In this document: positions 27,536 through 36,097 of the stretch, piece by piece
Position numbering within the stretch: position 1 is the stretch's first letter
Layout of the letters: every line of letters begins with the position of its first letter
Source of the DNA: Sphingobacterium sp. UBA1575
GTDB lineage: Bacteria; Bacteroidota; Bacteroidia; Sphingobacteriales; Sphingobacteriaceae
Reading direction: 5' to 3'
DNA: 53,727 nt
Assembly (NCBI GenBank): GCA_002322865.1
Contig: DCOH01000033.1
Coordinates: 172,692-226,418 of the forward strand
The notes under the pieces: model-generated
The model's input: the letters and a program-made list of their open reading frames with translations, nothing else
The model's database searches: none
Told to the model about the DNA's origin: nothing
Program-made: the position numbers and the translations under genes

Positions 27536-29445
27536 TATTTTGTCTTATAGGCCTTTTTTGCCGTTGATTCAACCTTGTTTAGTTTATTTTCGATATAATT
27601 TTTAATTACATCTATCCCCTCATACCGTTTCAACGCAACGCCTACCGCAGGAGGAATATCATTAGCAGATATGAAGTCAAGGGCATTCGCATAGGTTATT
27701 TCTGCGTTTTCCACTTTAGAGTCAATCAACAAGTGAAATATGTCATAAGGCCTCTTCTTTTTAGGGTTTCGTATAAGCATTTGGGATGAAAACTCGAGAA
27801 AGCTGTTCCTTTCAAATTCACTAAGAATTGATACATCGGAAGAAATGATTTTTTTTGTCACGGCATCCGTCATTGATTCCGAATCCATCTTTTGATAAAG
27901 ATTTTTTACTAGAGTTGGAATGAGGGATGCTCCAGGAATAGTTGATGCTATTCTATCCCTGGACAACCAGAAGTAATCGCTTAGATCAATGTCGGAAAGA
28001 ATGGGTTCTACTTTTAGCCAATTGACAATGCGAGCGCTGCTCCACTTTTTGAGTTCATCCACTTTTTCGATTTCTTGTTTTACTTTAAGCGGATCTGGAT
28101 TTTCTTTAACTATTGTCTCAAGTTGTTTGATTTCTTTTGGGATGCCTTTTTGGTCTACCTGCCAATCGTATAGCTGTTTGAAAAGGGTAATTTCGGTATT
28201 TGAATATTCAAGTACCATAAGTTTCGCCAATATAGCCGTATTGAAACCGTGTATGTTTGCTACTGTAGCCAGCCTTTGCCTTAAAGTCAGTGTGTTAAGA
28301 AATCTCTTAATTTGTCTGGGATTACCAGAAAGTGTTTGGGTAATTATTGGAACAAGCGCTGGTATAGATACTAAACTCTGGAGTATTTTGTCTCTGTGGG
28401 CTTCATCAATCGAATCTTTTATCGCTGCAAATCCACATACAGAATATCGGTCTCTTTGTCTGAATGTGGTAAAAAAATCATGAATTTTCTTGAAATTCTC
28501 TTGTGGTAATTCTCTCTTGCAAATTAATAATGAAATATAGGTTTCTACTTCCGAGTCTGATAATTTGGGGAGGTTGTAGGGAATTTGAATTAACTTCTCC
28601 AAATAGTCCTTGACAATATCAGCATCCTCAGTATCGACTATTTTACCCTTTTGCTTATATCTGTATTCAATAGCATGCTTTACAATTCTGGGATCTGCAC
28701 CTACTACGAAAGCTGTTTTTGAAACATTTAAAAACAGCTTCACTGCTTCTAAATTGTCAATAATCCTGTCAGGGGTACACCTATCAAGGTCGTCTATAAT
28801 GACAACAAGTTTCTTGAACTTTGTAGCTGTCAATAAATCATCAAAGTCTTTTCTGAAATCTGCAACTGCGTTAGTCTTATCTTCTCTTTCCTGTTGTTCT
28901 TTTGTAAGAGCTTTAAATATGCCTGCACCTTCTTCAGACTGAAGTTTTGCGATTAATTTTTCAGGGCTGTCGATTTCCCATTCTGATAACTTTTGTGTAG
29001 CAAATGGAATTAAACTCAATCCACCGGTAAAGTAGGCGGATACAGCCGGGAGTGTGATGTTTTTCATTATCATACCTGCGCCTCGCATCCAATCAATGGA
29101 CTTCCATAGTTTCTTAGCCTTTTCTTTGACAGTCTGCTTTACCTCTTCAGACAGTTTCTTGTTATCCTCTAGATCTTTTAAAATAGCATTTAAGAGCGCA
29201 GCCTTTGCATCGTCATATCCCTCAAATGTCCAGCCATTAAAATAGATACATAACGTGTCCTTGTTTTCTTCTTTATCAAATTCACTTTTAATTATTTGAA
29301 GGATACTTGATTTTCCACTTCCCCAATCACCGAATACTCCGATTGTTACCGGTAGCACAGTATCGTCGTTAATTACATTTATTAATAAGTCTGCGTGAAC
29401 TTTAAATCCAAGCAGGTCTTCGGATGTTTCATTATCTGCCCACAT
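27535..29445 (-). CDS. qatA: QatA: KAP-family P-loop ATPase of the Qat defence system
   Basis: The 636-residue protein has Walker A at 39-47 (GDWGSGKSS), an aromatic CIYFNGWTFEGYDDAKAALL segment typical of KAP NTPases, and Walker B VVIIDDLDRC around 214-223. A KAP-type arginine region follows (GNPRQIKRFLNTLTLRQRL). A weakly hydrophobic stretch near 128-150 may contact membrane, as in other KAP proteins. It is the first gene of the qatABCD operon on the minus strand, 122 bases after the SMC-like ATPase stop. Anti-phage function is by homology to the defined Qat system. Confidence 0.9.
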   Translation of the reverse strand: MWADNETSEDLLGFKVHADLLINVINDDTVLPVTIGVFGDWGSGKSSILQIIKSEFDKEENKDTLCIYFNGWTFEGYDDAKAALLNAILKDLEDNKKLSEEVKQTVKEKAKKLWKSIDWMRGAGMIMKNITLPAVSAYFTGGLSLIPFATQKLSEWEIDSPEKLIAKLQSEEGAGIFKALTKEQQEREDKTNAVADFRKDFDDLLTATKFKKLVVIIDDLDRCTPDRIIDNLEAVKLFLNVSKTAFVVGADPRIVKHAIEYRYKQKGKIVDTEDADIVKDYLEKLIQIPYNLPKLSDSEVETYISLLICKRELPQENFKKIHDFFTTFRQRDRYSVCGFAAIKDSIDEAHRDKILQSLVSIPALVPIITQTLSGNPRQIKRFLNTLTLRQRLATVANIHGFNTAILAKLMVLEYSNTEITLFKQLYDWQVDQKGIPKEIKQLETIVKENPDPLKVKQEIEKVDELKKWSSARIVNWLKVEPILSDIDLSDYFWLSRDRIASTIPGASLIPTLVKNLYQKMDSESMTDAVTKKIISSDVSILSEFERNSFLEFSSQMLIRNPKKKRPYDIFHLLIDSKVENAEITYANALDFISANDIPPAVGVALKRYEGIDVIKNYIENKLNKVESTAKKAYKTK

Positions 29446-29567
29446 AAGTTGGTCTTTTTTATCTATTTTATTGGCGTCTGATCAATGCCATGGTCGCGTG
29501 GCTTTGCTTGGAAATAAAGATCGATTTCATTCATGTTTAGGAAGCAATTAAACTTTCGGAAATTTAA

Positions 29568-32500
29568 TTAGTTTACTTTAACTCTACCAAAGGATTCTAA
29601 TTCTAAAAATTTAGATTCAAATAATTCTGATGGCATTTTTTTCTTCAACAAATTATGAAAATTCTCATCATGTGTTGACAAGATGATTTGTCTATCTTCA
29701 TTTACAACAATGCTTCTTAATAAATCAATAGTCGAAAGCACATTGATGTTATCCATTGATTGGATAGGATCATCAATAAATATGCACTTGTACTCGGTTT
29801 CTTTTAGTGCAGATGCTAAGAATATACTTAAACTCAAAATATTGATCTGAGCAGTACTGAAATATAGATTAGGAACTAAGACAGTATCGTCATTTATTTT
29901 TCTGACAAATACATCTAATCGAGGCGTTTCACCTTCAAAACTTGCTTTAAATTCGACCGACTTAAAGTCAGGATGGGGGTCGATTTTCTTGTAGATGTCA
30001 TTAATTAGATTTACATGGAAGAAATTCTTAACCTTCGTTTCGAGATATTCTTTTGCAGAATTGAATTCACTGCGGATTTGAAGCTCGACTTTTGTTTCAA
30101 GAAAATCAAGTTCAGTTTGTGCATCTTCTGCCTTCTTCCTTGCATTTTCAGATTGGAGAAATGCCCAAATATTTTGAGAATAACTATTTAATTTTTGGTA
30201 TTCATCAAGTAGTTGTTTGTTAATGTTTAGTTCTGAGCTGATTTTTTTTTGCTCTTCATCTAACAAATCACTTAATGATGATTTGTTGAGCCCAGAAACA
30301 TCAATTTTCAAATTATCTTTAATATAGTTTTTGTATCTCTCCACCCGACTTGTGATTTCTTCATCACTCTTTTGCAATTCCGTTCTTTCATGATTTAAGC
30401 TATCCTTGGTATAAGCGTCAAGTTCTTTCTTTAAGTTATTAATTATATTTTCAGCCTGTTTAATCTCATCTGCTATTACAGAAATTCTTTTCGAATATGC
30501 TTCTTCTTCCTCAATTATCTTGTTTTTACTTATTATCTCACTGGCAGCATTTTCTTTAAACCAATTTGCAACAAGTGTATACTGTTCACTTTGAACTAAG
30601 TTACTAATCTCGTCTGAGAGAAGAATAATTTGTTTGTGAATCGAATCAATTTTGGCTACGGTATCATTATGTGCTCCCTGATCTTTATCTATAGCAGAAT
30701 TTATATTGTTTCTTTTATTGGTAAGATCAGATATATTCTTATCAAGTGAGGCTATGTATTCATTTAAAGATATGCCACCTATAGAAGAAAATAGGCTTTC
30801 CCGATCCAATTTCAAAGACTCTAAGGTTCTTTCTGTGCTTTCAATAGCAATATTTATTTCCCTGAGTGAGCTTTCGAGTAATTTGACCTGTACGGCAATT
30901 TTATCGAATTGAAATTTATACTGTGAAGAAAGTGTAGCACGATATGAAGTTACCTGACCCGAAATGCTAATTATGTTGGTGTCAATTATGTTTTTTTGCT
31001 CTAATAAAGCTTTAACTGTATCATCAAGAGCTTTATTGCTAGTTATTTGATCGACCAAGTCTTCATAAGAATCATAAATTTGGTCGCATAATGGGCAACT
31101 TGTGGATTTACGTTCATTCACTATTGTTAAACCAACTTTGATGAAATCTGTAATTGTCTGATTTAAATTTTGATGTTCTGCAATTGATGTTTCTACCAAT
31201 TTTAATTCTTGACGTTTGCTCAAAAGTTCAGCCTCTGTGGATTGAATTTTTTGAATTAAGTTAAGCAATTCAGGCTTTTCACCGGATGCTATTTGTGGGT
31301 ATAGTCCCTTTTCAATTTCAAGCAATATCCTTTCATACTGAGATGAAGATTCTTTGGCAGTTCTTAATTCATTTGTTTTAGTTTCTAATTCCGTTCTCTT
31401 TTCGGTCAAGTCATTATTAAATTTCGTAATTTCTGCATCCAATTTCTCCAACCTTTGCATTATTGTCGGAGCGCTTGTCTTTCTCCTTGTATTTTCCTCT
31501 ATTTGCTTTACTATTGAATCTAGTTGGCTTTTATTTTCAATGAGATTGCGGGTTGATATTTCATTTTGTGCTTGGAAGTCGTGCAGGTCTTTGTCTTTAT
31601 TCTTTTTTTCTTCTTCTTTATTACTTATCTCGGTGTGAACTCGTGAGTATTCCTCAAAATTTTTTAAAACCTTTTCGATGTTATCTTTTATTGCAATGTA
31701 ATCTGCTTGTGAATTTCTTTTGTTTTCTACAGCAATCTGTTGTTGTTCAAGATCTTCAAATTTCTGCAATAGCTGCATTAAAGTTGCTAACCGAACTGCG
31801 CCTTTAGATCGATCTTCGTTAAGAATATAATACAGATTTATTCCGAGAACTATATCGTTTCCTGATTTTGCAATTGCTACATGATCCAAGAGTTGTCGTA
31901 GAGAACTCTCCTTATTTTGTGAAATAAGTAAATCGGCAATTGTATCTTGAAGTCTTTGTGCTTGTTCCTGCGTAGCTTCTAACGAAAGGGGTTCCAAAAC
32001 GTTTTCATTAAAATTATCTCTCAACAATTGAATCTGATTATTTACCTTTTCTAGCGTATTTTCTGTACTTACATTTTGAATAATCTTTTTTAAATCTTCT
32101 ATCGGTTTTTTCAGGAGGTTTTTTTTATTGTCAAGTGCTTTTAAAAGAAATCTCAAATTATTGTAGTAATTATCTAAATCTGAAAGCTCAGGGTTAGACA
32201 TAAACTTTCTATATCGGGTTTCTCCATCGCTTTCGGTTAAAAATGCTGAGATCCATTCTTGTGAGAGTATAACTTTCTGAAAAGAATGTTCCTTCCTGCG
32301 GCGAGAGTCTAAAATGAGATCGTGCTTTTGGTTACCATGCTTATAAAATTGTCTGTTATAAGTCGGTTCATCATTATTAGCGTCTGTGTATATTTTAACA
32401 TAGGTATTTCGATCAGAATTGGTATTTCTGATAAACTTGTCGATAGACTGGACATTAGCCATTTTTTCTAATTCATCTACCCGCATATAAAACCGATCAA

Positions 32501-32678
32501 CAGATTCGGTTACGCCATATTCCACCGCATCATAAAATGAGGTTTTGCCAAAGCCGTTCGGTGCATATAGTGAAACAAAACTCGCAGCAGTACCTGATTT
32601 TGTTGTTAGGTCAAATGTCGCATCCTTTGGATCATCATAAATCCTGAATGCCGATATTTCTACTTTTTTTACCTTCAT
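29568..32678 (-). CDS. lmuB: LmuB-like SMC/Rad50-type ATPase of a Lamassu / ABC-3C defence system
   Basis: The 1036-residue protein has ABC half-domains at both ends and about 700 residues of coiled coil between them. Walker A is at 38-47 (APNGFGKTSFYDAVEYG), and a zinc-hook-like CPLC lies at 528-531. A degenerate signature appears as YFSTAQINILSLSIFLASAL. Walker B is CIFIDDPIQSMDNIN near 965-979, and the H-loop is LSTHDENF (His1003). This architecture matches LmuB of Lamassu and the ATPase of ABC-three-component systems, which sense abnormal DNA and release an effector. Its start overlaps the middle-component gene by 4 bases. Confidence 0.9.
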   Translation of the reverse strand: MKVKKVEISAFRIYDDPKDATFDLTTKSGTAASFVSLYAPNGFGKTSFYDAVEYGVTESVDRFYMRVDELEKMANVQSIDKFIRNTNSDRNTYVKIYTDANNDEPTYNRQFYKHGNQKHDLILDSRRRKEHSFQKVILSQEWISAFLTESDGETRYRKFMSNPELSDLDNYYNNLRFLLKALDNKKNLLKKPIEDLKKIIQNVSTENTLEKVNNQIQLLRDNFNENVLEPLSLEATQEQAQRLQDTIADLLISQNKESSLRQLLDHVAIAKSGNDIVLGINLYYILNEDRSKGAVRLATLMQLLQKFEDLEQQQIAVENKRNSQADYIAIKDNIEKVLKNFEEYSRVHTEISNKEEEKKNKDKDLHDFQAQNEISTRNLIENKSQLDSIVKQIEENTRRKTSAPTIMQRLEKLDAEITKFNNDLTEKRTELETKTNELRTAKESSSQYERILLEIEKGLYPQIASGEKPELLNLIQKIQSTEAELLSKRQELKLVETSIAEHQNLNQTITDFIKVGLTIVNERKSTSCPLCDQIYDSYEDLVDQITSNKALDDTVKALLEQKNIIDTNIISISGQVTSYRATLSSQYKFQFDKIAVQVKLLESSLREINIAIESTERTLESLKLDRESLFSSIGGISLNEYIASLDKNISDLTNKRNNINSAIDKDQGAHNDTVAKIDSIHKQIILLSDEISNLVQSEQYTLVANWFKENAASEIISKNKIIEEEEAYSKRISVIADEIKQAENIINNLKKELDAYTKDSLNHERTELQKSDEEITSRVERYKNYIKDNLKIDVSGLNKSSLSDLLDEEQKKISSELNINKQLLDEYQKLNSYSQNIWAFLQSENARKKAEDAQTELDFLETKVELQIRSEFNSAKEYLETKVKNFFHVNLINDIYKKIDPHPDFKSVEFKASFEGETPRLDVFVRKINDDTVLVPNLYFSTAQINILSLSIFLASALKETEYKCIFIDDPIQSMDNINVLSTIDLLRSIVVNEDRQIILSTHDENFHNLLKKKMPSELFESKFLELESFGRVKVN

Positions 32679-33208
32679 AACGAACTGTTTTTAATTTTTA
32701 AGATAATCTCCTCCAAACTGTTCTCTATTTCTTGCCCCAATCGTTTTTTGACTTTTATATTCTCTAAAAATTCGCTGATAATCGTATTATAGATGAATGG
32801 GCTATCACCCTGAATGGAAACAGAATCGACAGTCATATCTTTATTAAGTATGTGCTCGCGTATGATGTCTTCTTTACTTTTCCTAATATCAATGATTATT
32901 TTCCTGCTGGAGAATGTATCATTTTCTATCAAATAATGTAAGTCTCTGCTGATTTGATTCTCTATTCGGTAAAAGAGATAAATATTCCACCTTTCAAATT
33001 CATTATCCAGTTTGTTTTGAAATTTAATAGCTATGAAATTTGAAATTTGAACCCAAGTATCCTTTAAAACTATTTCGGACGGGATGTTGGTAAAAAAACA
33101 GTGAACTATTCCATTATTTAATGCGGCTGCTTGGTATTCTAAAGAACATCCTTCAAACTCAACTTTGAAACTTTTTTGAATGTCATCAATTAGGGATAAG
33201 TTGTTCAT
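32675..33208 (-). CDS. lmuC: LmuC-like middle component (ABC-3C MC)
   Basis: The 177-residue protein has mixed alpha/beta character and no catalytic motif (YQAAALNNGIVHCFFTNIPSE, YLFYRIENQISRDLHYLIEND). It ends in a charged helix (KKRLGQEIENSLEEIILKIKN). Its size and its position between effector and SMC gene fit the small subunit of Lamassu/ABC-3C systems, which bridges ATPase and effector. It overlaps the upstream protease gene by 23 bases and the downstream ATPase by 4. The call rests mostly on context, since these proteins diverge fast. Confidence 0.75.
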   Translation of the reverse strand: MNNLSLIDDIQKSFKVEFEGCSLEYQAAALNNGIVHCFFTNIPSEIVLKDTWVQISNFIAIKFQNKLDNEFERWNIYLFYRIENQISRDLHYLIENDTFSSRKIIIDIRKSKEDIIREHILNKDMTVDSVSIQGDSPFIYNTIISEFLENIKVKKRLGQEIENSLEEIILKIKNSSL

Positions 33209-34532
33209 ATAGTTCTTTTAAGACGGTAATACAATTAGATACTTGATCAGCAATAAAAGAGTCCTCAACTTGTTGAGCTACCCCTTCTTTAAAAGCAGAA
33301 ATATTAGCAAACTTGTATTTTTGTAATGGAAAATCTGTAGCAACATCGGTTCTTAAACCTCTTAAGTCGTGCTCTTTTTCCAGTGTTTGAAATATACTTC
33401 CAGGTATTTTATTTACATCAAGTATGTGAAGGTCATCCTCAGCTTTTTTATTTGAAGCGACAATTACAATTCCATTATCATCCAGACCAGAGTAATCCTT
33501 AGATAACAAATCTCGCAAGTGAACTTGCCAATAATCCTTATCTGTATTTGAGTAAAACAACCTTACTTTTTTAAAGATACTAGGAAGGTCATCAATAGTA
33601 TGAGCTTTTGATTTTGCAATATTTAGGATAGTAAACAGCTCAAGCCATAACGCCCAAATTTTCTTTTCGCAATTTTCATATCCTTCTGTTTGATGCGTAA
33701 GAGGTAATTTTTCTTTTATGAACTCTCTGATCACGTTTGGCACCAGATTACTCTCTTTTAATACAGAGGCTTTTGCTTTCAGAATTTCAGTTAGCTTTTC
33801 ACATTTTGCTTGTGTTAGAAGCCCATATTCTAAATTAAAAATATCAGCTTCCAAAAAAGAGAATGATTTCAAATAAAAGGGCAATATTGGTTGTAGATGT
33901 TGAGAATTCAATGCAACAATTTCGTCGAAAGAAGATATCTGGCTAAAACGAACTCGCCCGAGCTGCTCTTCTTCTTCAGCCATTTTATTCTGGATGCCTA
34001 CCACATACAACTTATTATGAACAACTTTAAGAATAGCCCCTCCTGAATCACCTCGAACCTCATTCAATGTTGCGTTGCCAGGAATCTGAGCTTCGTACAT
34101 ACCGTCGTTTCGAGAATCCAGTATTTGGATTCCAAAATCTAATCTATACCACTCTGTATTATGGGGTTGATTATTACGTCTTATTTCTGGATATCCTAAT
34201 AAGTAGTATCCATTTTTTTCTTCTGTAATATTGTCAAAACGATATGCATCATTAAACCCTTCTAAAAAAGGGATTTTAATAATAGCGATATCTTTATTTG
34301 GATGTAGGAAGTAATCTTGTCCTTCAATAAAGCCATTTACAGGATCATTTATACTGCTCCATGTATTATTTTCGTAACTAAATCTAACCAAAGAAGTTAG
34401 TTGGTTATTACTATTAATAATGTTATGCTTTGCAGTAAGAACATATAAATACTCATCTGTCATCGGCTGGATTATGCAACCACTTCCTCCATTTAAAATA
34501 ACAATATGCTTTCTAGCTATTTCAATATTCAT
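33186..34532 (-). CDS. lmuA: Trypsin-like serine protease effector of the Lamassu/ABC-3C system
   Basis: The 448-residue protein has a chymotrypsin-fold N-terminal half with an intact triad: His36 in YVLTAKHNI, Asp81 in HPNKDIAIIKI and Ser163 in EVRGDSGGAIL. The C-terminal half (from about 215) has no protease features. It contains LPSIFKKVRLFYSNTDKDYWQVHLRDLL and VIVASNKKAEDDLHILDV, and probably binds the middle component as in other ABC-3C effectors. There is no signal peptide, so it acts in the cytoplasm. It starts 2 bases after the hydrolase gene ends. Toxicity on activation is inferred from related systems. Confidence 0.85.
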   Translation of the reverse strand: MNIEIARKHIVILNGGSGCIIQPMTDEYLYVLTAKHNIINSNNQLTSLVRFSYENNTWSSINDPVNGFIEGQDYFLHPNKDIAIIKIPFLEGFNDAYRFDNITEEKNGYYLLGYPEIRRNNQPHNTEWYRLDFGIQILDSRNDGMYEAQIPGNATLNEVRGDSGGAILKVVHNKLYVVGIQNKMAEEEEQLGRVRFSQISSFDEIVALNSQHLQPILPFYLKSFSFLEADIFNLEYGLLTQAKCEKLTEILKAKASVLKESNLVPNVIREFIKEKLPLTHQTEGYENCEKKIWALWLELFTILNIAKSKAHTIDDLPSIFKKVRLFYSNTDKDYWQVHLRDLLSKDYSGLDDNGIVIVASNKKAEDDLHILDVNKIPGSIFQTLEKEHDLRGLRTDVATDFPLQKYKFANISAFKEGVAQQVEDSFIADQVSNCITVLKELYEQLIPN

Positions 34533-34534
34533 CT

Positions 34535-35614
34535 TCAGTTAAAATTTAGGTTGGCAGATCTTAAAAGTTTCACATTTGGATAGTCTCTTTTATCTTCATC
34601 CGAGAAGATTCGTTCTATTAATTCGGGGTAATTAAAGTAAAGCTCGCAATCATTATGTCGACTGATTAATCTTGCCAAAAGTCTTTTATGTGGGTGTAAA
34701 TGTTTGTTCCCATTTGTGCTAATGATATATTTTTTACTGTCTAGCAATTCAAATAGTTCTTTACTGTTATTAAATATGCTACCGTGATGCGACAACTTGA
34801 CAAAATCAACAGGTAAAGGATTTCTTTTACTAAAGCCTAATTCCTGTAGTGATGCCACAAGTATAGAAGGATGGGCATCTCCAAGAAACAGCATTTTTTT
34901 GCCTTGAAGTGACAAAAGCAAACTTATTGAGCTTCCGTTGTGCACAGCTTTATCCTCTTCAAATGAAGTGTCATTTTGTATGTGTTTCTTAATAGACATA
35001 GCATAATCAGTTTCTTTGGCGGCTGTTTCTAATGATTCTGGTTCTTCCTTCTCCCATTTTTTCAATAATAGTTTTAGCTTTGAATCATTGGGTGATAAAA
35101 TTGTAAATTCAATATCTTCAAAACTCAAAATATCTGGTGACTTGATTAACTCCCTTCTCCATAACCCATTTTTTGACTCTATAAAATCTTCAAATTTTAC
35201 TCCTTGAGCTATGCTTGTTTCAGTACCCGGTTCTATTATAAATTCAATTGAATTGTCGTAGTCCTTTTCATTCTCTTGTTCGAAACTTTCTTTTATGAGT
35301 CTGCCTGAATTAAACCAAATCTGATCAACCATATCTAAAGCGTTTCCATCTTTTTCAAACCATCTTAATATTCCGCCAATGTGATCGTCGTCAACATGTG
35401 TTAAAATTAAAAGATCAATTTTCTCATTCTTTTCCCTTAATGACTCTATTAAAGCTTTAAGTTCTCCATCTTCGGATTTTCCTTTTTTCCCTTTAAGGGA
35501 GCAGTAAGTGTTAGGCATTCCACCATCAATAAGGATATTTCTATTTTTTTTATCAATTGTATATGATAGGTATATACAATCGCCATTGAATGCCTTGAGA
35601 AACGTTATTTTCAT
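34535..35614 (-). CDS. Metallo-beta-lactamase-fold hydrolase effector (ComEC-like)
   Basis: The 359-residue protein has the metallo-beta-lactamase fold of the ComEC C-terminal type. Motif 2 is LTHVDDDHIGG (His73, Asp77, His78, with Asp75 where HxHxDH has the second His). Later motifs are MLFLGDAHPS and VKLSHHGS. No signal peptide or membrane segment is present. It is the first gene of the four-gene Lamassu/ABC-3C operon and is followed after 2 bases by the protease. Hydrolase plus protease together match the two-effector Lamassu type. Its substrate, perhaps a nucleic acid or nucleotide, is unknown. Confidence 0.85.
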   Translation of the reverse strand: MKITFLKAFNGDCIYLSYTIDKKNRNILIDGGMPNTYCSLKGKKGKSEDGELKALIESLREKNEKIDLLILTHVDDDHIGGILRWFEKDGNALDMVDQIWFNSGRLIKESFEQENEKDYDNSIEFIIEPGTETSIAQGVKFEDFIESKNGLWRRELIKSPDILSFEDIEFTILSPNDSKLKLLLKKWEKEEPESLETAAKETDYAMSIKKHIQNDTSFEEDKAVHNGSSISLLLSLQGKKMLFLGDAHPSILVASLQELGFSKRNPLPVDFVKLSHHGSIFNNSKELFELLDSKKYIISTNGNKHLHPHKRLLARLISRHNDCELYFNYPELIERIFSDEDKRDYPNVKLLRSANLNFN

Positions 35615-35635
35615 AATTACAATGTTGTTTTAGAT

Positions 35636-35848
35636 TTAAATTCCAATCATCTCCAGCTTACTTTTCCCATTCTGTTGCTTATTCACCTTGAACTGCACCG
35701 AAATCCTTTCTCTCATTTCTTTTATTTAGGAGATAATGTCTGCATTACGGCTCTGGCTTGTGGAGTCTTTCCAATTCAGAATGTTATAGCAGCGATCATA
35801 TTTGCGAAACAGTATTAACAGTTTAAAGGATATTAATATGTAAGATTT
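35636..35848 (-). pseudogene. Decayed ORF fragment upstream of the Lamassu operon
   Basis: Reading the minus strand from 35848 gives FRKYDRCYNILNWKDSTSQS, then RNADIIS, an in-frame stop at 35726-35728, then IKEMRERISVQFKVNKQQNG and KSKLEMIGI to a stop at 35636. The composition is protein-like on both sides of the internal stop, which suggests the C-terminal remnant of a lost gene. The last 26 codons from ATG 35716 could also be translated as a tiny peptide. I do not recognise the family. The rest of the 482-base gap to the recombinase shows nothing clear. Confidence 0.35.
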
Positions 35849-36097
35849 TTATTTGGTTGTTTTTTCATGGTTTGAGGAATTAGTTTTAAGCAATTTAAGA
35901 ATTAAATTAAAACGAAAAGCAAAAACTTGATGTAATTTTTAGACCGAGGACATGCCATATTTTTTTTGTCAAAAATATTTAGATTAAACGAAATATGGTT
36001 ATGGGAAACCGTAATTCATGATTTTTTATTTACTCTATAAATAAAATGATTTTTCGTTCTAAATGTACTTGGCTTTATAAACAAAAAGTGTTTTCTA

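Noticed and set aside
29568..35614. AVAST type I system (MBL plus protease)
   Set aside because: No STAND NTPase is present; the large protein is SMC/Rad50-like with a coiled coil and zinc-hook-like CxxC.
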